This document shows positions 53,518 through 62,304 of a stretch of DNA of 64,000 bases, in pieces. The stretch is from Chloroflexota bacterium (lineage in GTDB: Bacteria > Chloroflexota > Anaerolineae > Anaerolineales > Anaerolineaceae), in assembly GCA_029561345.1 (NCBI GenBank), contig JAKQJC010000043.1, forward strand, positions 62,001 through 126,000, in the 5' to 3' direction. How positions within the stretch are numbered: the first letter of the stretch is position 1; every line of letters begins with the position of its first letter. The notes under the pieces are model-generated. The model was not told the DNA's origin, ran no database searches, and saw only the letters and a list, made by a program, of their open reading frames with translations. The position numbers were made by a program, and so were the translations under genes.

Positions 53518-56142
53518 ATGTTCTCGCAATCTTTTTTCCGCTTATCCGTCATCATTGTGTTGATTGCCACCCTGCTTTCGGGCTGCGCCGGAGCGCAAAA
53601 TCAACCCACAGCCGCAGTCCCTGTTCCCACAACGGCCCCGGTTGATGCGCCCGCGCAGGATACCCCGGAACCCGCCGTGAAAAATGCAGAAACATCCCGC
53701 GCTATCACGCTTTCAACGGCCACCGCAGCCCCCAGCGCCACGCTCAAGGCCACCGCCAAACCCGCCACCCCCACCCCCCTGCCTCTGCCGCCCTCCGGCG
53801 ACTGGATGCTGACGCGCAGCACCTTCCCGGCTGTGCAAAACCTCTTAGAAGTGCAGCCGGGCGTGCTGGGCCAGGTGCGCGAGGTGGCCTGGTCGCCCGA
53901 CGGCAAATGGCTGGCCGCCGCCGGCGAAACGGCGGTGCTGCTGCTCGATGCCCAGACCCTTACCGTGGCCCGCAAGCTGGAGACAAAAGCCCGCTATGAC
54001 GACCTGTCTTTCAGCGCCGACAGCAGCCGCCTGGCCGCTGCCGGATTTGACGACCTGGTGCAGGTTTGGGATGTGCAGAGCGGCGCCAGCCTGCTGGTTT
54101 TGGAAGCCGCTGGAGAACAGGTGGCTCTCAGCCCCGACGGCCGCACCCTGGCGGCTCTGGTGGATGTTCAGAATATTGACTCCCAGGGATACCTGCTGCC
54201 TGTCAAAACCGCCGTTCAAATCTACGAGGTCAGCAGCGGCAAGCTCAAGCGCACCCTTGAGGCGTACACGGCCATATCCGAGTGGAACACCCCCGATATC
54301 CGCACCACCGGCCTCTATTTCAGCACCGACGGCAAGCTGCTGCACACGGCCAACCTGTTTGGCGATGTGCGCACCTGGGATGTCACCTCAGGGAAAATGC
54401 TGGGCGCCGTCATCAACAGCGGCACCCGCGAGCGCCTCAGCAGCGGCTCATGCTTTTCGGACGGCGTATCTGGCCAGACTTTTGCCGTGGCGTGCAGCAT
54501 GGTTTACATGGACCCGCCCTGCACAGAAGATGACCCCAACTGCAGCCCGGTTTTCAAGACGCGCATTGATGTGGCCGTGTGGGAAACCAGCGCGCATAAA
54601 CGCAGCCGCACCATCAGCATTCCCGACCCAATGTACGAAATGCTGAACATCGTTTATGCCGCCGGGAGCAAGCGCGTGACCCTGCTTTATCCCGGAGAGC
54701 TGCAAACCTACTCCACCCGCGATGGTTCCAAACCCGAAAGCGTGTTGAAGAGCGATACCCTGAACGCATGGATGCCCTCCAATGAGAACCCGGGCGTCCC
54801 CATGCTTGAGATCAACCCGGCCAATGAAACCCGGCTGGCGTTGGCCAAGGGCGGCGTCATTGAAAGCTGGGACCTGGCCGGTTCCGCGGCATCTTTGCGC
54901 TTTGAAAACGATGCCCGCAAGGTCAACAGCGCCGCCCTGGGCTACGACGGTACTGCCCCCCTGCTGGCGGCCGGCCTTTCGGACGGCACGCTGCGCATCA
55001 TCAACCTGTCCAGCGGCAAACTGGTGAAGGAAATCGCCAAAGCCCATGCCGGATCGGTGCGGCACCTGGCTTTCTCGCCGCAAAACCGCCAGTGGATCAG
55101 CGCCGGAGAGGATGATGTGATCCGCCTGTGGGCGGTGGACGGTTCGGGCAAAGCTCAGAACCTGGCCCTGCCGGCTGGCGCGCAGTTTAACGCTTATAAA
55201 GGCTTTGCCCTGAACCCGCTCACCAACCGGCTGGCCATCAATATCTCTGTATCCGAGAAAAACAATATGGTGTCCAGGGCGTTGCTGGTGGATCTGACCA
55301 GCAAAAAAAACACGGTGGCCGGCGAAGGCGAAAACAGACAGATGGCTTTCAGCGCCGACGGCCGCTGGCTGGCCTTTGGCGAAGGCAATTTCAAATTGGT
55401 GGATCTGCAAAGCAGCGCTGTGGTGCGGGAGTTTTACGGTTACGATGATTCAGGCACAGCCGGAGCCCTGGCTTTGAGCCCTGACGGCAGCCTGCTGGCT
55501 GCCGTACAAAACAACGGCGTGGTGATCTGGCACCGCAGCGGCGAGCGCGGCCCTGGCCTGGAATTGAAGAGTGAGGCTTTGCTGCTCGATTTCAGCCCTG
55601 ACGGCTGCCTGCTGGCGGTTGGCGAACGCTCAGGCCAGGTCAGCATTCTGGATGTGCAGAGCGGAAAAGTCATTCACCAGTGGGCAGCGCATATCAGCTG
55701 GCTGAAGAAACTGGCTTTTTCAACAGATGGGCGAACTTTGCTCTCCGTTGGCGCCGAAGGCACAGCCCGCCTTTGGGGGCAGAGTGGGGCGGCCCTGCTG
55801 CCGCCCGGCGAAGCCCCGGCTGTGAACTGCCGCATCACCCCGGCGCCGGCCACTCCCACGCCTGTTCCCAGTCCCACCGCCGCCCCCACCCTCACGCCCA
55901 CGCCGGTGGCTTTCTACCGCAACCTGATGCTGAAAACCCCCTATATGAACGGCAAGGATGTGCTGCGGATGCAGGAGCGCCTGGTGGAGCTGGGATACAC
56001 CGAAGTGGGCACGCCGGATGGGGTTTTCGGCCCCAAGACGGATGAAGCCGTGCGGCGCTTCCAGGAAAATAACGGGCTGGAAGCGGATGGGATTGTTGGC
56101 CCCATGACATGGAATAAATTGTTCAGCGACAGTGCCCGTTGA
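53518..56142 (+). CDS. WD40-repeat lipoprotein with C-terminal peptidoglycan-binding domain
   Basis: The 874-residue protein has the lipobox LLSGC (Cys 23). A Thr/Pro/Ala-rich linker (25-90) is followed by a long WD40 propeller region (about 115-770; many DxxSG.L or WDVQSG blades such as VQVWDVQSGA and RLWAVDGSG). A second Thr/Pro-rich linker (TPTPVPSPTAAPTLTPTP) leads to a PG_binding_1 domain (about 805-870; YMNGKDVLRMQERLVELGY, GVFGPKTDEAVRRFQ). It is surface-anchored and probably binds the cell wall. AAGGAGG precedes the ATG. Confidence 0.9.
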   Translation: MFSQSFFRLSVIIVLIATLLSGCAGAQNQPTAAVPVPTTAPVDAPAQDTPEPAVKNAETSRAITLSTATAAPSATLKATAKPATPTPLPLPPSGDWMLTRSTFPAVQNLLEVQPGVLGQVREVAWSPDGKWLAAAGETAVLLLDAQTLTVARKLETKARYDDLSFSADSSRLAAAGFDDLVQVWDVQSGASLLVLEAAGEQVALSPDGRTLAALVDVQNIDSQGYLLPVKTAVQIYEVSSGKLKRTLEAYTAISEWNTPDIRTTGLYFSTDGKLLHTANLFGDVRTWDVTSGKMLGAVINSGTRERLSSGSCFSDGVSGQTFAVACSMVYMDPPCTEDDPNCSPVFKTRIDVAVWETSAHKRSRTISIPDPMYEMLNIVYAAGSKRVTLLYPGELQTYSTRDGSKPESVLKSDTLNAWMPSNENPGVPMLEINPANETRLALAKGGVIESWDLAGSAASLRFENDARKVNSAALGYDGTAPLLAAGLSDGTLRIINLSSGKLVKEIAKAHAGSVRHLAFSPQNRQWISAGEDDVIRLWAVDGSGKAQNLALPAGAQFNAYKGFALNPLTNRLAINISVSEKNNMVSRALLVDLTSKKNTVAGEGENRQMAFSADGRWLAFGEGNFKLVDLQSSAVVREFYGYDDSGTAGALALSPDGSLLAAVQNNGVVIWHRSGERGPGLELKSEALLLDFSPDGCLLAVGERSGQVSILDVQSGKVIHQWAAHISWLKKLAFSTDGRTLLSVGAEGTARLWGQSGAALLPPGEAPAVNCRITPAPATPTPVPSPTAAPTLTPTPVAFYRNLMLKTPYMNGKDVLRMQERLVELGYTEVGTPDGVFGPKTDEAVRRFQENNGLEADGIVGPMTWNKLFSDSAR

Positions 56143-56187
56143 GCCGTCCCTGAAGCTGTTTTCAGGACAGATGAAGCTAAAAAAGGT

Positions 56188-56224
56188 GATTTTTGGAAAT
56201 TGGTCCGACCAATTTCCAAAAATC
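56188..56224. promoter_or_regulatory. Perfect 18-bp palindrome with a single central base
   Basis: GATTTTTGGAAATTGGTC (56188-56205) pairs with 56207-56224 around a central C, with inner core TTGGTCCGACCAA. It lies 45 bases after the WD40 gene and 51 before the next ATG. On the plus strand no T-run follows; on the minus strand a T-run does. It may be an operator for a dimeric regulator or a hairpin terminator/stabiliser. Confidence 0.6.
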
Positions 56225-56275
56225 GCTAAAGTTTAAGTGAAATCTGCCGAAAACACATACAGGAGGTATCTACCT

Positions 56276-57058
56276 ATGGCAGACGAACTGGGAGCAATCA
56301 AACCCATTTCGATCACCGGGACGGAGCAAAGCGACCGTTCTGGTGCCGTGCCGCGTCAGATACCCGGCATGAAGCCGCTGATCCCGCCCCAAACCGATCA
56401 GGCCATCATTTCTCCCGAAGCCAAAGAAAAAGCCCGCGATCAGCAAAACGGGAAGCCGCAAAGCCAGGGACAGGGTTCCAGTGCCGAGCTGAGTGATTCT
56501 GAGCAGCGCGAAGTGGAGGATTTAAAGCAGCGCGACCGCGAGGTGCGCGCGCACGAACAGGCGCATATCGCTGCAGGTGGCGGGCTGGTGCGCGGCGGCG
56601 CCGCATATGAATACAAACGCGGCCCCGATGACAAACTCTACGCTGTGGGCGGCGAGGTGACCATCGACACCAGCAAGGAAGACGAACCCGAAGCCACCAT
56701 TGCCAAAGCGCAGCGCATCCGCACCGCGGCCCTGGCTCCGGCAGACCCATCCGCGCAGGACCGCTCTGTGGCAGCCCAGGCATCCAACATGGAAATGGAG
56801 GCCCGCAGCGAGCTGCAGGAGCAAAAAGCCGAGGAGGCAAGCGGCGCAGCCCAGGGCAGCGGCGGAACCGGCAAAAGCTCGGAAACCGGCAAGCCTGCGG
56901 GCGGTTCTGCAGCGGGCGGCATCTCTGGCGCAGGAGAAAGCCAGGGCAGCAGCCAGGACGGCAGCACGGCCCTGAAAAGCCCGCGGCGGCCCAACGGTTA
57001 CGCGGCAGCCCTGAATGCCGCAGCCGGCCTGCCTGGCGCTGTCAACCGCAAAGCCTGA
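56276..57058 (+). CDS. SprA-related putative metalloprotease
   Basis: The 260-residue protein's SprA-related catalytic region (about 78-175) has LKQRDREVRAHEQAHIAAGG, with the HExxH zinc motif HEQAH (93-97), then GGAAYEYKRGPDDKLYAVGGEV and TIDTSKEDEPE. The C-terminal third is low complexity (Gly/Ser/Ala). No signal peptide is seen. AGGAGGT precedes the ATG, and the gene is closed by a strong terminator. The natural substrate is unknown; the family is widely distributed with uncertain role. Confidence 0.85.
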   Translation: MADELGAIKPISITGTEQSDRSGAVPRQIPGMKPLIPPQTDQAIISPEAKEKARDQQNGKPQSQGQGSSAELSDSEQREVEDLKQRDREVRAHEQAHIAAGGGLVRGGAAYEYKRGPDDKLYAVGGEVTIDTSKEDEPEATIAKAQRIRTAALAPADPSAQDRSVAAQASNMEMEARSELQEQKAEEASGAAQGSGGTGKSSETGKPAGGSAAGGISGAGESQGSSQDGSTALKSPRRPNGYAAALNAAAGLPGAVNRKA

Positions 57059-57080
57059 TCTGCGTGTAACCTGAAACCGG

Positions 57081-57114
57081 CGTCCTGCATCCAACACATG
57101 CAGGACGTTTTTTT
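57081..57114 (+). terminator. Strong Rho-independent terminator
   Basis: CGTCCTGCAT (57081-57090) pairs with ATGCAGGACG (57098-57107), followed by seven T. Confidence 0.95.
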
Positions 57115-57208
57115 ATTTCCAATGCTTCGAGCCCTTGAATGGGTGTAGAATTAAGGGGATGTGAGCCCGTAAAAAAATAAGCGTGAAAAACGCCTGCGAG
57201 GAGATTGC

Positions 57209-57721
57209 ATGGACCACAAGAAAATTAAAACCATCCTATGGGCCGTGATTGGCCTGCTGGCCTTTTTAATGATCCTCAGCCTGGTGCTGGGCTGGGGAAG
57301 GCAAAACCCGGAAACCGCACCCACCAGCCAGCCGGTGACGGCAGCGCCAACGGCCGCCCTGATTCCGGCTGCCACCGCTGGCGGGGCGGCGGTGACTCCT
57401 GCTGTTTATCCTGCCGAAATCACCCCATCTGAAGCGGCTGAAAAGCAGGCTGCCGGGGCGCTGATCCTGGATGTGCGCGAAACCTCCGAATGGGATGCAG
57501 GCCATGTGCAGGGCGCTGTGCTGATCCCGCTGGGCGATCTTTCTACCCGCCTGGCCGAGGTGCCCAAAGACCGCGAGGTGGTGGTGATGTGCCGCTCAGG
57601 GCGGCGCAGCGCCCAGGCCCGCGACTATCTGCTGCAGATGGGCTACACCACCGTCACCAGTCTGGCTGGCGGTATCAACGAATGGAAAGCCCAGGGCCTG
57701 CCGCTGGTCACCGGCCCCTGA
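57209..57721 (+). CDS. Membrane-anchored rhodanese-domain protein
   Basis: The 170-residue protein has an N-terminal helix (about 8-28) as signal anchor and a Thr/Pro/Ala linker to about residue 68. A single rhodanese domain follows, with LILDVRETSEWDAGHVQGAVLIP and the active loop CRSGRRS (Cys 128), like sulfurtransferases of the PspE/GlpE type but outside the membrane. GCGAGGAG precedes the ATG. It probably moves sulfane sulfur at the cell surface. Confidence 0.9.
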   Translation: MDHKKIKTILWAVIGLLAFLMILSLVLGWGRQNPETAPTSQPVTAAPTAALIPAATAGGAAVTPAVYPAEITPSEAAEKQAAGALILDVRETSEWDAGHVQGAVLIPLGDLSTRLAEVPKDREVVVMCRSGRRSAQARDYLLQMGYTTVTSLAGGINEWKAQGLPLVTGP

Positions 57722-57730
57722 GGCATGAGG

Positions 57731-57846
57731 CGGCTTTTCACCGGAGAAAGGTTTTAAAGACAGGGGATATTGAAGTGTGAGCAGGGTGCGGCCTGATCTG
57801 GCAATCACACTCTGCTTTGAGCTTTCAATGTCTGGAGAAAAGGCCG
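57731..57846. promoter_or_regulatory. Nested multi-arm inverted repeat upstream of hutI
   Basis: Four nested paired segments are seen: CGGCTTTTC (57731-57739) with GAAAAGGCCG (57837-57846); AGACA (57758-57762) with TGTCT (57829-57833); ATTGAA (57769-57774) with TTCAAT (57824-57829, sharing base 57829 with the previous arm); GTGTGA (57775-57780) with TCACAC (57805-57810). It could fold as a long RNA hairpin in the hutI leader, or be the remains of a small palindromic element. A -10-like GATAAT lies after it at 57885-57890. Confidence 0.45.
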
Positions 57847-57924
57847 GTTTCATTTTTCTCCTTCCAGTCCGCCCTGAAATATGGGATAATTCAGCCTGAT
57901 TTTGTTTGATGAAAGGCGGTTCCC

Positions 57925-59175
57925 ATGCTCATCCATTCGGCTTCCCAATTGCTCACTCTGGCCGGCGGGCCCCAGCGCGGTGCGGATCTCGGCCGCCTGG
58001 AAATCATCCCTGACGGCGCTGTGCTTGTCCGGGGAGAAACCATCGCTGCGGTCGGTTCCAGCGCAGAGCTGCGCGCAGCTTACCCGGATGAGCCGGCCTT
58101 TGACGCCGCGGGCAGGGTGGTGATGCCAGGCCTGGTGGACCCGCACACGCATTTGGTGTGGGCAGGGGACCGCGCCGCTGAATTTGACCTGCGCCTGCAG
58201 GGCAAGAGCTACCTGGATATTCTTGCTGCCGGCGGCGGCATCCTTTCCACCGTGCGGGCCACGCGCAGCGCCAGCCCTGAAAGCCTGCTGGAGCAGACCC
58301 GCCAGCGCGCCCGCGACCTGTTCCGCCACGGCACCACCACCGCCGAAGCCAAAACCGGCTACGGCCTGGATATCCGCTCGGAACTGGCCCAGATGCAGGC
58401 CCTGCTGGACCTGGACGCTGAAGGCCCGCTGGAGATTATCCCCACCTTTTTGGGCGCGCATGCCATTGCCCCTGAATATAAGGATGACCCCGAAGGGTAC
58501 ACCGATTTGCTGTGCAGCGAGGCCCACCCGGCCCTGCTGGAATGGTGGCAGAGCCACGGCGGCGGGCGGCCGCTGCCCTTTGTGGATGTGTTCTGCGAGC
58601 GCGGCGCCTTTAACCTGGCGCAGTCGCGCCGCATTCTTGAATCGGCCCGCGCGCTGGGCTTTGGCCTGAAGTTGCATGCCGATGAGTTTGAAAACCTGGG
58701 CGGCGCCAGCCTGGCCGCCGAACTGGGCGCTGTTTCAGCCGACCACCTGGTCAAAACCTCGCCAGCGGATATTGCCGCCATGGCTCGCACCGGCACGGTG
58801 GCGGTTTCACTGCCCTGCACGCCCTTTGGCCTGGCCGAAGCCCACTACACCCCCGCCAGAGATATCCTGGCGGCAGGCGGGCTGCTGGCCCTGGCTTCGG
58901 ATATCAACCCCGGCACGGCCTGGTGCGGCAACATGCAGTTTGTCATTGCCCTGGCCTGCCGCTACCTGCGCCTGACCCCCGGGCAGGCGGTGGCCGCCGC
59001 CACCATCAACGCCGCCGCGGCCATCGGCTGCGCCGCGCGCCTTGGCTCGCTGGAGCCGGGCAAACAGGCCGATTTGATCGTCCTTTCAGTAGATGATTAC
59101 CGCCATCTCGGCTACCGCTTTGGCATTAATCTTGTAACACACACGATCAAAAAGGGTCAAATCTACGCTTTTTGA
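57925..59175 (+). CDS. hutI: Imidazolonepropionase
   Basis: The 416-residue metal-dependent amidohydrolase opens imidazolone propionate to formimino-glutamate in histidine degradation. Motifs: MPGLVDPHTHLVWAGDR (His 74 and 76 metal ligands), GTTTAEAKTGYGLD, FLGAHAIAPEY, LHADEFEN, SADHLVKTS and LASDINPGTAWCGNM. No hutH, hutU or hutF/G gene is in the window, so it is separated from its pathway. GATGAAAGGCGG precedes the ATG. It may be cotranscribed with the small gene after it. Confidence 0.95.
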   Translation: MLIHSASQLLTLAGGPQRGADLGRLEIIPDGAVLVRGETIAAVGSSAELRAAYPDEPAFDAAGRVVMPGLVDPHTHLVWAGDRAAEFDLRLQGKSYLDILAAGGGILSTVRATRSASPESLLEQTRQRARDLFRHGTTTAEAKTGYGLDIRSELAQMQALLDLDAEGPLEIIPTFLGAHAIAPEYKDDPEGYTDLLCSEAHPALLEWWQSHGGGRPLPFVDVFCERGAFNLAQSRRILESARALGFGLKLHADEFENLGGASLAAELGAVSADHLVKTSPADIAAMARTGTVAVSLPCTPFGLAEAHYTPARDILAAGGLLALASDINPGTAWCGNMQFVIALACRYLRLTPGQAVAAATINAAAAIGCAARLGSLEPGKQADLIVLSVDDYRHLGYRFGINLVTHTIKKGQIYAF

Positions 59176-59183
59176 GGTGTGTC

Positions 59184-59372
59184 ATGTCCATTCAACCTGA
59201 TTTTCTCCAGGCAATCCTTTTCACCGCTGGAGCCATCATTGCCATCCTGGCCGGCATTGCCATCATCCGCTGGCTGCTGCGCCTGGCGTGGAAGGTCCTG
59301 AGCGTGGGACTGGTGGTGGTGGTGATTTTGGGCGCCATTCTATACATAATGAAAGTGATTACCGTCAACTAA
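59184..59372 (+). CDS. Small membrane protein of unknown function
   Basis: The 62-residue protein has two hydrophobic helices (about 10-30 and 37-56) linked by RWLLRLAWK. GAGGTG lies seven bases before the ATG, just after the hutI stop. Its stop overlaps the next start (TAATG). Small double-helix proteins of this type are often cofactors of membrane complexes; no family was recognised. Confidence 0.6.
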   Translation: MSIQPDFLQAILFTAGAIIAILAGIAIIRWLLRLAWKVLSVGLVVVVILGAILYIMKVITVN

Positions 59373-60010
59373 TGCCCACCCTTGAACAGGCCCGCGCCTG
59401 GTATAACTACAACGATCCCGTCCACGGTTTTGATCACATTATCCGCGTGCTGCGCATGGCCGAAAGGCTGGCCCAGGAAGAAGGCGCGGATATTGAAATT
59501 GTGCGCGCCGCCGCCCTGCTGCACGATGCCCGCGGCAGCGCTCCGGGAGAAGAATCGCAGCGCTCGCATCACCATCTGCTTTCGGCCGCTTTTGCCGCCG
59601 AAGAGCTGGCCGCCGAAGGCTGGCCTCAGGAACGCATTGAGGCGGTGCAGCATGCCATCCGCGCCCACCGTTTCCGCTCGGGCGGCGAGGCCCCGCAGAC
59701 CATTGAAGCGCAAATTTTATATGATTCGGATAAGCTGGATGTGCTGGGAGCCATTGGCGCCGCCCGCACCATCGGTTATGCCGTGCAGGATGGCCAGCCG
59801 GTGTATGCCGAACCTTCCGAGCAGTTTATCCAGACCGGGCAAAAGCTGCCCGGCGAACCGCACAGCTCTTATCACGAATACCTGTTTAAACTGAGGAAGA
59901 TCAAAGACCGGCTGTTCACCCGCTCAGCCCGCGCCGTGGCCGAAGCCCGCCATGCCTACCTGGCCGGATTTTACGAACAGCTTGAAGCTGAAATTCGCGG
60001 CGAGCGCTAA
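59372..60010 (+). CDS. HD-domain hydrolase (YedJ-like)
   Basis: In this 212-residue protein the HD metal-site motif is complete: His 18 and Asp 21/His 22 in PVHGFDHIIRV, His 51 and Asp 52 in LLHDARG, a distal AIRAHRFRSG (His) and DSDKLD (Asp). This layout suits the HD-phosphohydrolase family seen for YedJ and similar nucleotidases. The ATG start overlaps the previous stop by one base. Substrate unknown; a (p)ppGpp or nucleotide phosphatase role is possible. Confidence 0.88.
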   Translation: MPTLEQARAWYNYNDPVHGFDHIIRVLRMAERLAQEEGADIEIVRAAALLHDARGSAPGEESQRSHHHLLSAAFAAEELAAEGWPQERIEAVQHAIRAHRFRSGGEAPQTIEAQILYDSDKLDVLGAIGAARTIGYAVQDGQPVYAEPSEQFIQTGQKLPGEPHSSYHEYLFKLRKIKDRLFTRSARAVAEARHAYLAGFYEQLEAEIRGER

Positions 60011-60053
60011 AAAAATGGAACAAGGGCCCCCGCCCGTGGGCGGATGAGCTGTT

Positions 60054-61649
60054 ATGACTGATTCTCAACCTTCTGCCAAATCTCAAATTGCCCGCGCTGC
60101 CGGCACGGTGATGGCCGCGTTTATTTTCAGCAACCTGGTGGGCCTGGTGCGCGGCATTGTGCTGGGGCGCGCTTTCGGCACCAGCGGCGATATGGACGCT
60201 TTCAATGCTGCCAACCGGGTGACCGAGATGCTGTTCAACCTGATGGCCGGCGGAGCCCTGGGCTCGGCCTTTATTCCCACCTTCAGCGGCTTGCTTTCAA
60301 AGCGCGAAACCCGCGAGGCCTGGAAGCTGGCTTCGGCGGTGGCCAACCTGCTGCTGATGGTTCTCAGCCTGGCGGCGCTGCTGGCCGCCATTTTTGCCCC
60401 TCAGGTGGTGCGCTACGGCCTGTTTGTGCTGGCGCCCGGGCAGGAAGCCGGACAGGAAGCTCTGACGGTGGATCTGCTGCGCATCATGCTGCCGAGCATT
60501 GCCATTTTTGGCCTCAGCGGCCTGGTGATGGGCATTCTCAATGCCCACCAGCGTTTTCTGGTGCCAGCCCTGGCCCCCGCCATGTATTCCCTGGGCATGA
60601 TCGGCGGCACCCTGCTGCTGCCGCAAAGCCTCGGCATTCACCGCCTGGCCTGGGGAGCGCTGGCGGGTTCCGGCCTGCACCTGCTGGTGCAGATTCCCTC
60701 GCTGTTTCGCCTGCCTGAGCGCCGCTACTGGTTCATTTTGGGCCGGGGGGTGCCGGCGGTGCGCGAGGTGCTGCTGCTGATGGGCCCGCGCCTGTTTGGC
60801 GTGGCCGTGGTGCAGCTCAATTTTATCGTCAACACCGTGCTGGCGCTCAGCCAGGCCGAAGGCTCGGCTACCGCGGTGGCCCTGGCCTTTTCGCTGATGC
60901 TGATGCCGCAGGCGGCCGTGGCGCAGTCCATTGCCATTGCGGCGCTGCCCACTTTTTCGCGCCAGGTGAGCCTGGGACGCCAGGACGAGATGCGCTCCAG
61001 CCTGGCGGCTGCCCTGCGCGGCATTTTGCTGCTGGCGCTGCCGGCGGCGGTGGGGCTCATTTTGCTGCGCGAGCCCATTATTGCCTTTCTGTATGAAAAA
61101 GACGCCTTCACCGCCCATTCCACGCAGATGGTGGCCTGGGCCTTGCTGTGGTATGCAGTTGGGCTGCCCTCGCACAGCGTGTATGAGATCCTCAGCCGGG
61201 CCTTTTACGCGCTGCACGACACCCGCACCCCCGTGACGGTGGGGGTGGTGGCGATGGGTTTGAATATTGTGATGAGTTTTGGATTTTCGGCCCTGTTTGG
61301 CAGCCTGGGGCTGATGCCGCACGGCGGCCTGGCGCTGGCCAATTCAACCGCCACCACGCTGGAAATGCTCATCCTGCTGGTGATCATGCGCCGCCGCCTG
61401 AATGGGCTGGATGGGGTGCAGATCTGGCGCGGGCTGGGGGCTGCCGGGCTGGGCTCTGCGGTGATGGGCGGCGCGCTGCTGCTGTGGCTTACGGTAATGG
61501 CAAACCAGCCGCGCGCATGGATTGTGTTGGGCGGGCTGGCTGTTGGCGTGGGGTTATATGGGGTGACGATGCTGACGCTGCGGGTGAACGAACCGCGGGC
61601 CCTGCTCAGGTGGATTTGGGCCAGACTAGCCAGACGAGTAAGCCGATAA
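60054..61649 (+). CDS. murJ: Lipid II flippase MurJ
   Basis: The 531-residue membrane flippase of the MVF/MATE fold has about 14 helices and moves lipid II across the membrane for peptidoglycan synthesis. Motifs: SQIARAAGTVMAAFIFSNLVG, LGRAFGTSGDMDAFNAANR, MAGGALGSAFIPTFS and LLREPIIAFLYEKDAF. The ATG at 60054 follows GAGCTG-type spacing after the HD gene. Its end overlaps the convergent PAP2 gene by 44 bases. Confidence 0.93.
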   Translation: MTDSQPSAKSQIARAAGTVMAAFIFSNLVGLVRGIVLGRAFGTSGDMDAFNAANRVTEMLFNLMAGGALGSAFIPTFSGLLSKRETREAWKLASAVANLLLMVLSLAALLAAIFAPQVVRYGLFVLAPGQEAGQEALTVDLLRIMLPSIAIFGLSGLVMGILNAHQRFLVPALAPAMYSLGMIGGTLLLPQSLGIHRLAWGALAGSGLHLLVQIPSLFRLPERRYWFILGRGVPAVREVLLLMGPRLFGVAVVQLNFIVNTVLALSQAEGSATAVALAFSLMLMPQAAVAQSIAIAALPTFSRQVSLGRQDEMRSSLAAALRGILLLALPAAVGLILLREPIIAFLYEKDAFTAHSTQMVAWALLWYAVGLPSHSVYEILSRAFYALHDTRTPVTVGVVAMGLNIVMSFGFSALFGSLGLMPHGGLALANSTATTLEMLILLVIMRRRLNGLDGVQIWRGLGAAGLGSAVMGGALLLWLTVMANQPRAWIVLGGLAVGVGLYGVTMLTLRVNEPRALLRWIWARLARRVSR

Positions 61650-62061
61650 CGATGCCCAGCGCCACACCCGCCGCCACTTCGCGCGGCGTGTGGCCGATCA
61701 CTTCCTTGAGCTTTTCCTGCGAAAGCGGCTGGCCGGTGAATAATTCGTTGATCATGATATTGATCTTTTTGGCGTGAAAGCCTGCCTGGCGGCGCACGCC
61801 GGCCGCATCGTAGGTGATGACCATGGCCACCAGAAAGGCCAGGGCAAACAGCGGGGAATCAAAACCTTCAAACAGGCCGATGGATGTGGTGGCGGCGGTG
61901 ATGATGGACGAATGCGAACTGGGCATGCCGCCCGGTCCGAACCAGAGCGCCCAGTTCCATTTGCGCGTGCGCATATAGTTGATGGGAAGTTTGAGGGTTT
62001 GCGCCAGAAACCAGCCAATCAACCCGGCGATCAGGGTTGGGTTATCGAGGGGGTTGCTCAT
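61606..62061 (-). CDS. Divergent PAP2 family protein (DUF212, acid phosphatase/vanadium haloperoxidase-related)
   Basis: The 151-residue membrane protein has about four helices and the motif FGPGGMPSSHSSIITAA with the conserved Ser-His, followed by YDAAGVRRQAGFHAKKIN and EVIGHTPREVAAG. This matches the DUF212/YuiD family. A phosphatase role is inferred from similarity to PAP2. It is the last gene of the minus-strand xse operon, six bases after xseB. Confidence 0.9.
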   Translation of the reverse strand: MSNPLDNPTLIAGLIGWFLAQTLKLPINYMRTRKWNWALWFGPGGMPSSHSSIITAATTSIGLFEGFDSPLFALAFLVAMVITYDAAGVRRQAGFHAKKINIMINELFTGQPLSQEKLKEVIGHTPREVAAGVALGIVIGLLVWLVWPKST

Positions 62062-62067
62062 GCTGCT

Positions 62068-62301
62068 TCAGCTTTGCGTACTGGCGCTGGCAATCGCTTC
62101 GCCTCCCACCCGGCGCAGTTTTAATTCGGCCTCATCCAGCAGGCTGGTGCAGCGCAAAGCCAGCGCCTGCCCGCGTTCAAACAGGCGAATGGCCTCATCC
62201 AGCGGCCGCTGGCCGCTTTCCAGCGCGCGCACAATTCCCTGCAATTCGCCAAAAGCGGTTTCATAAGTCATTTCTTGAATATCATTGGGGTCAGCCTGCA
62301 T
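62068..62301 (-). CDS. xseB: Exodeoxyribonuclease VII small subunit
   Basis: The 77-residue helical-hairpin protein has MTYETAFGELQGIVRALESGQRPLDEAI, then LFERGQALALRCTSLLDEAELKLRRV. Both match XseB. It forms a complex with XseA that trims single-stranded DNA. GGAG precedes the ATG. It starts three bases after the xseA stop. Confidence 0.95.
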   Translation of the reverse strand: MQADPNDIQEMTYETAFGELQGIVRALESGQRPLDEAIRLFERGQALALRCTSLLDEAELKLRRVGGEAIASASTQS

Positions 62302-62304
62302 GGT

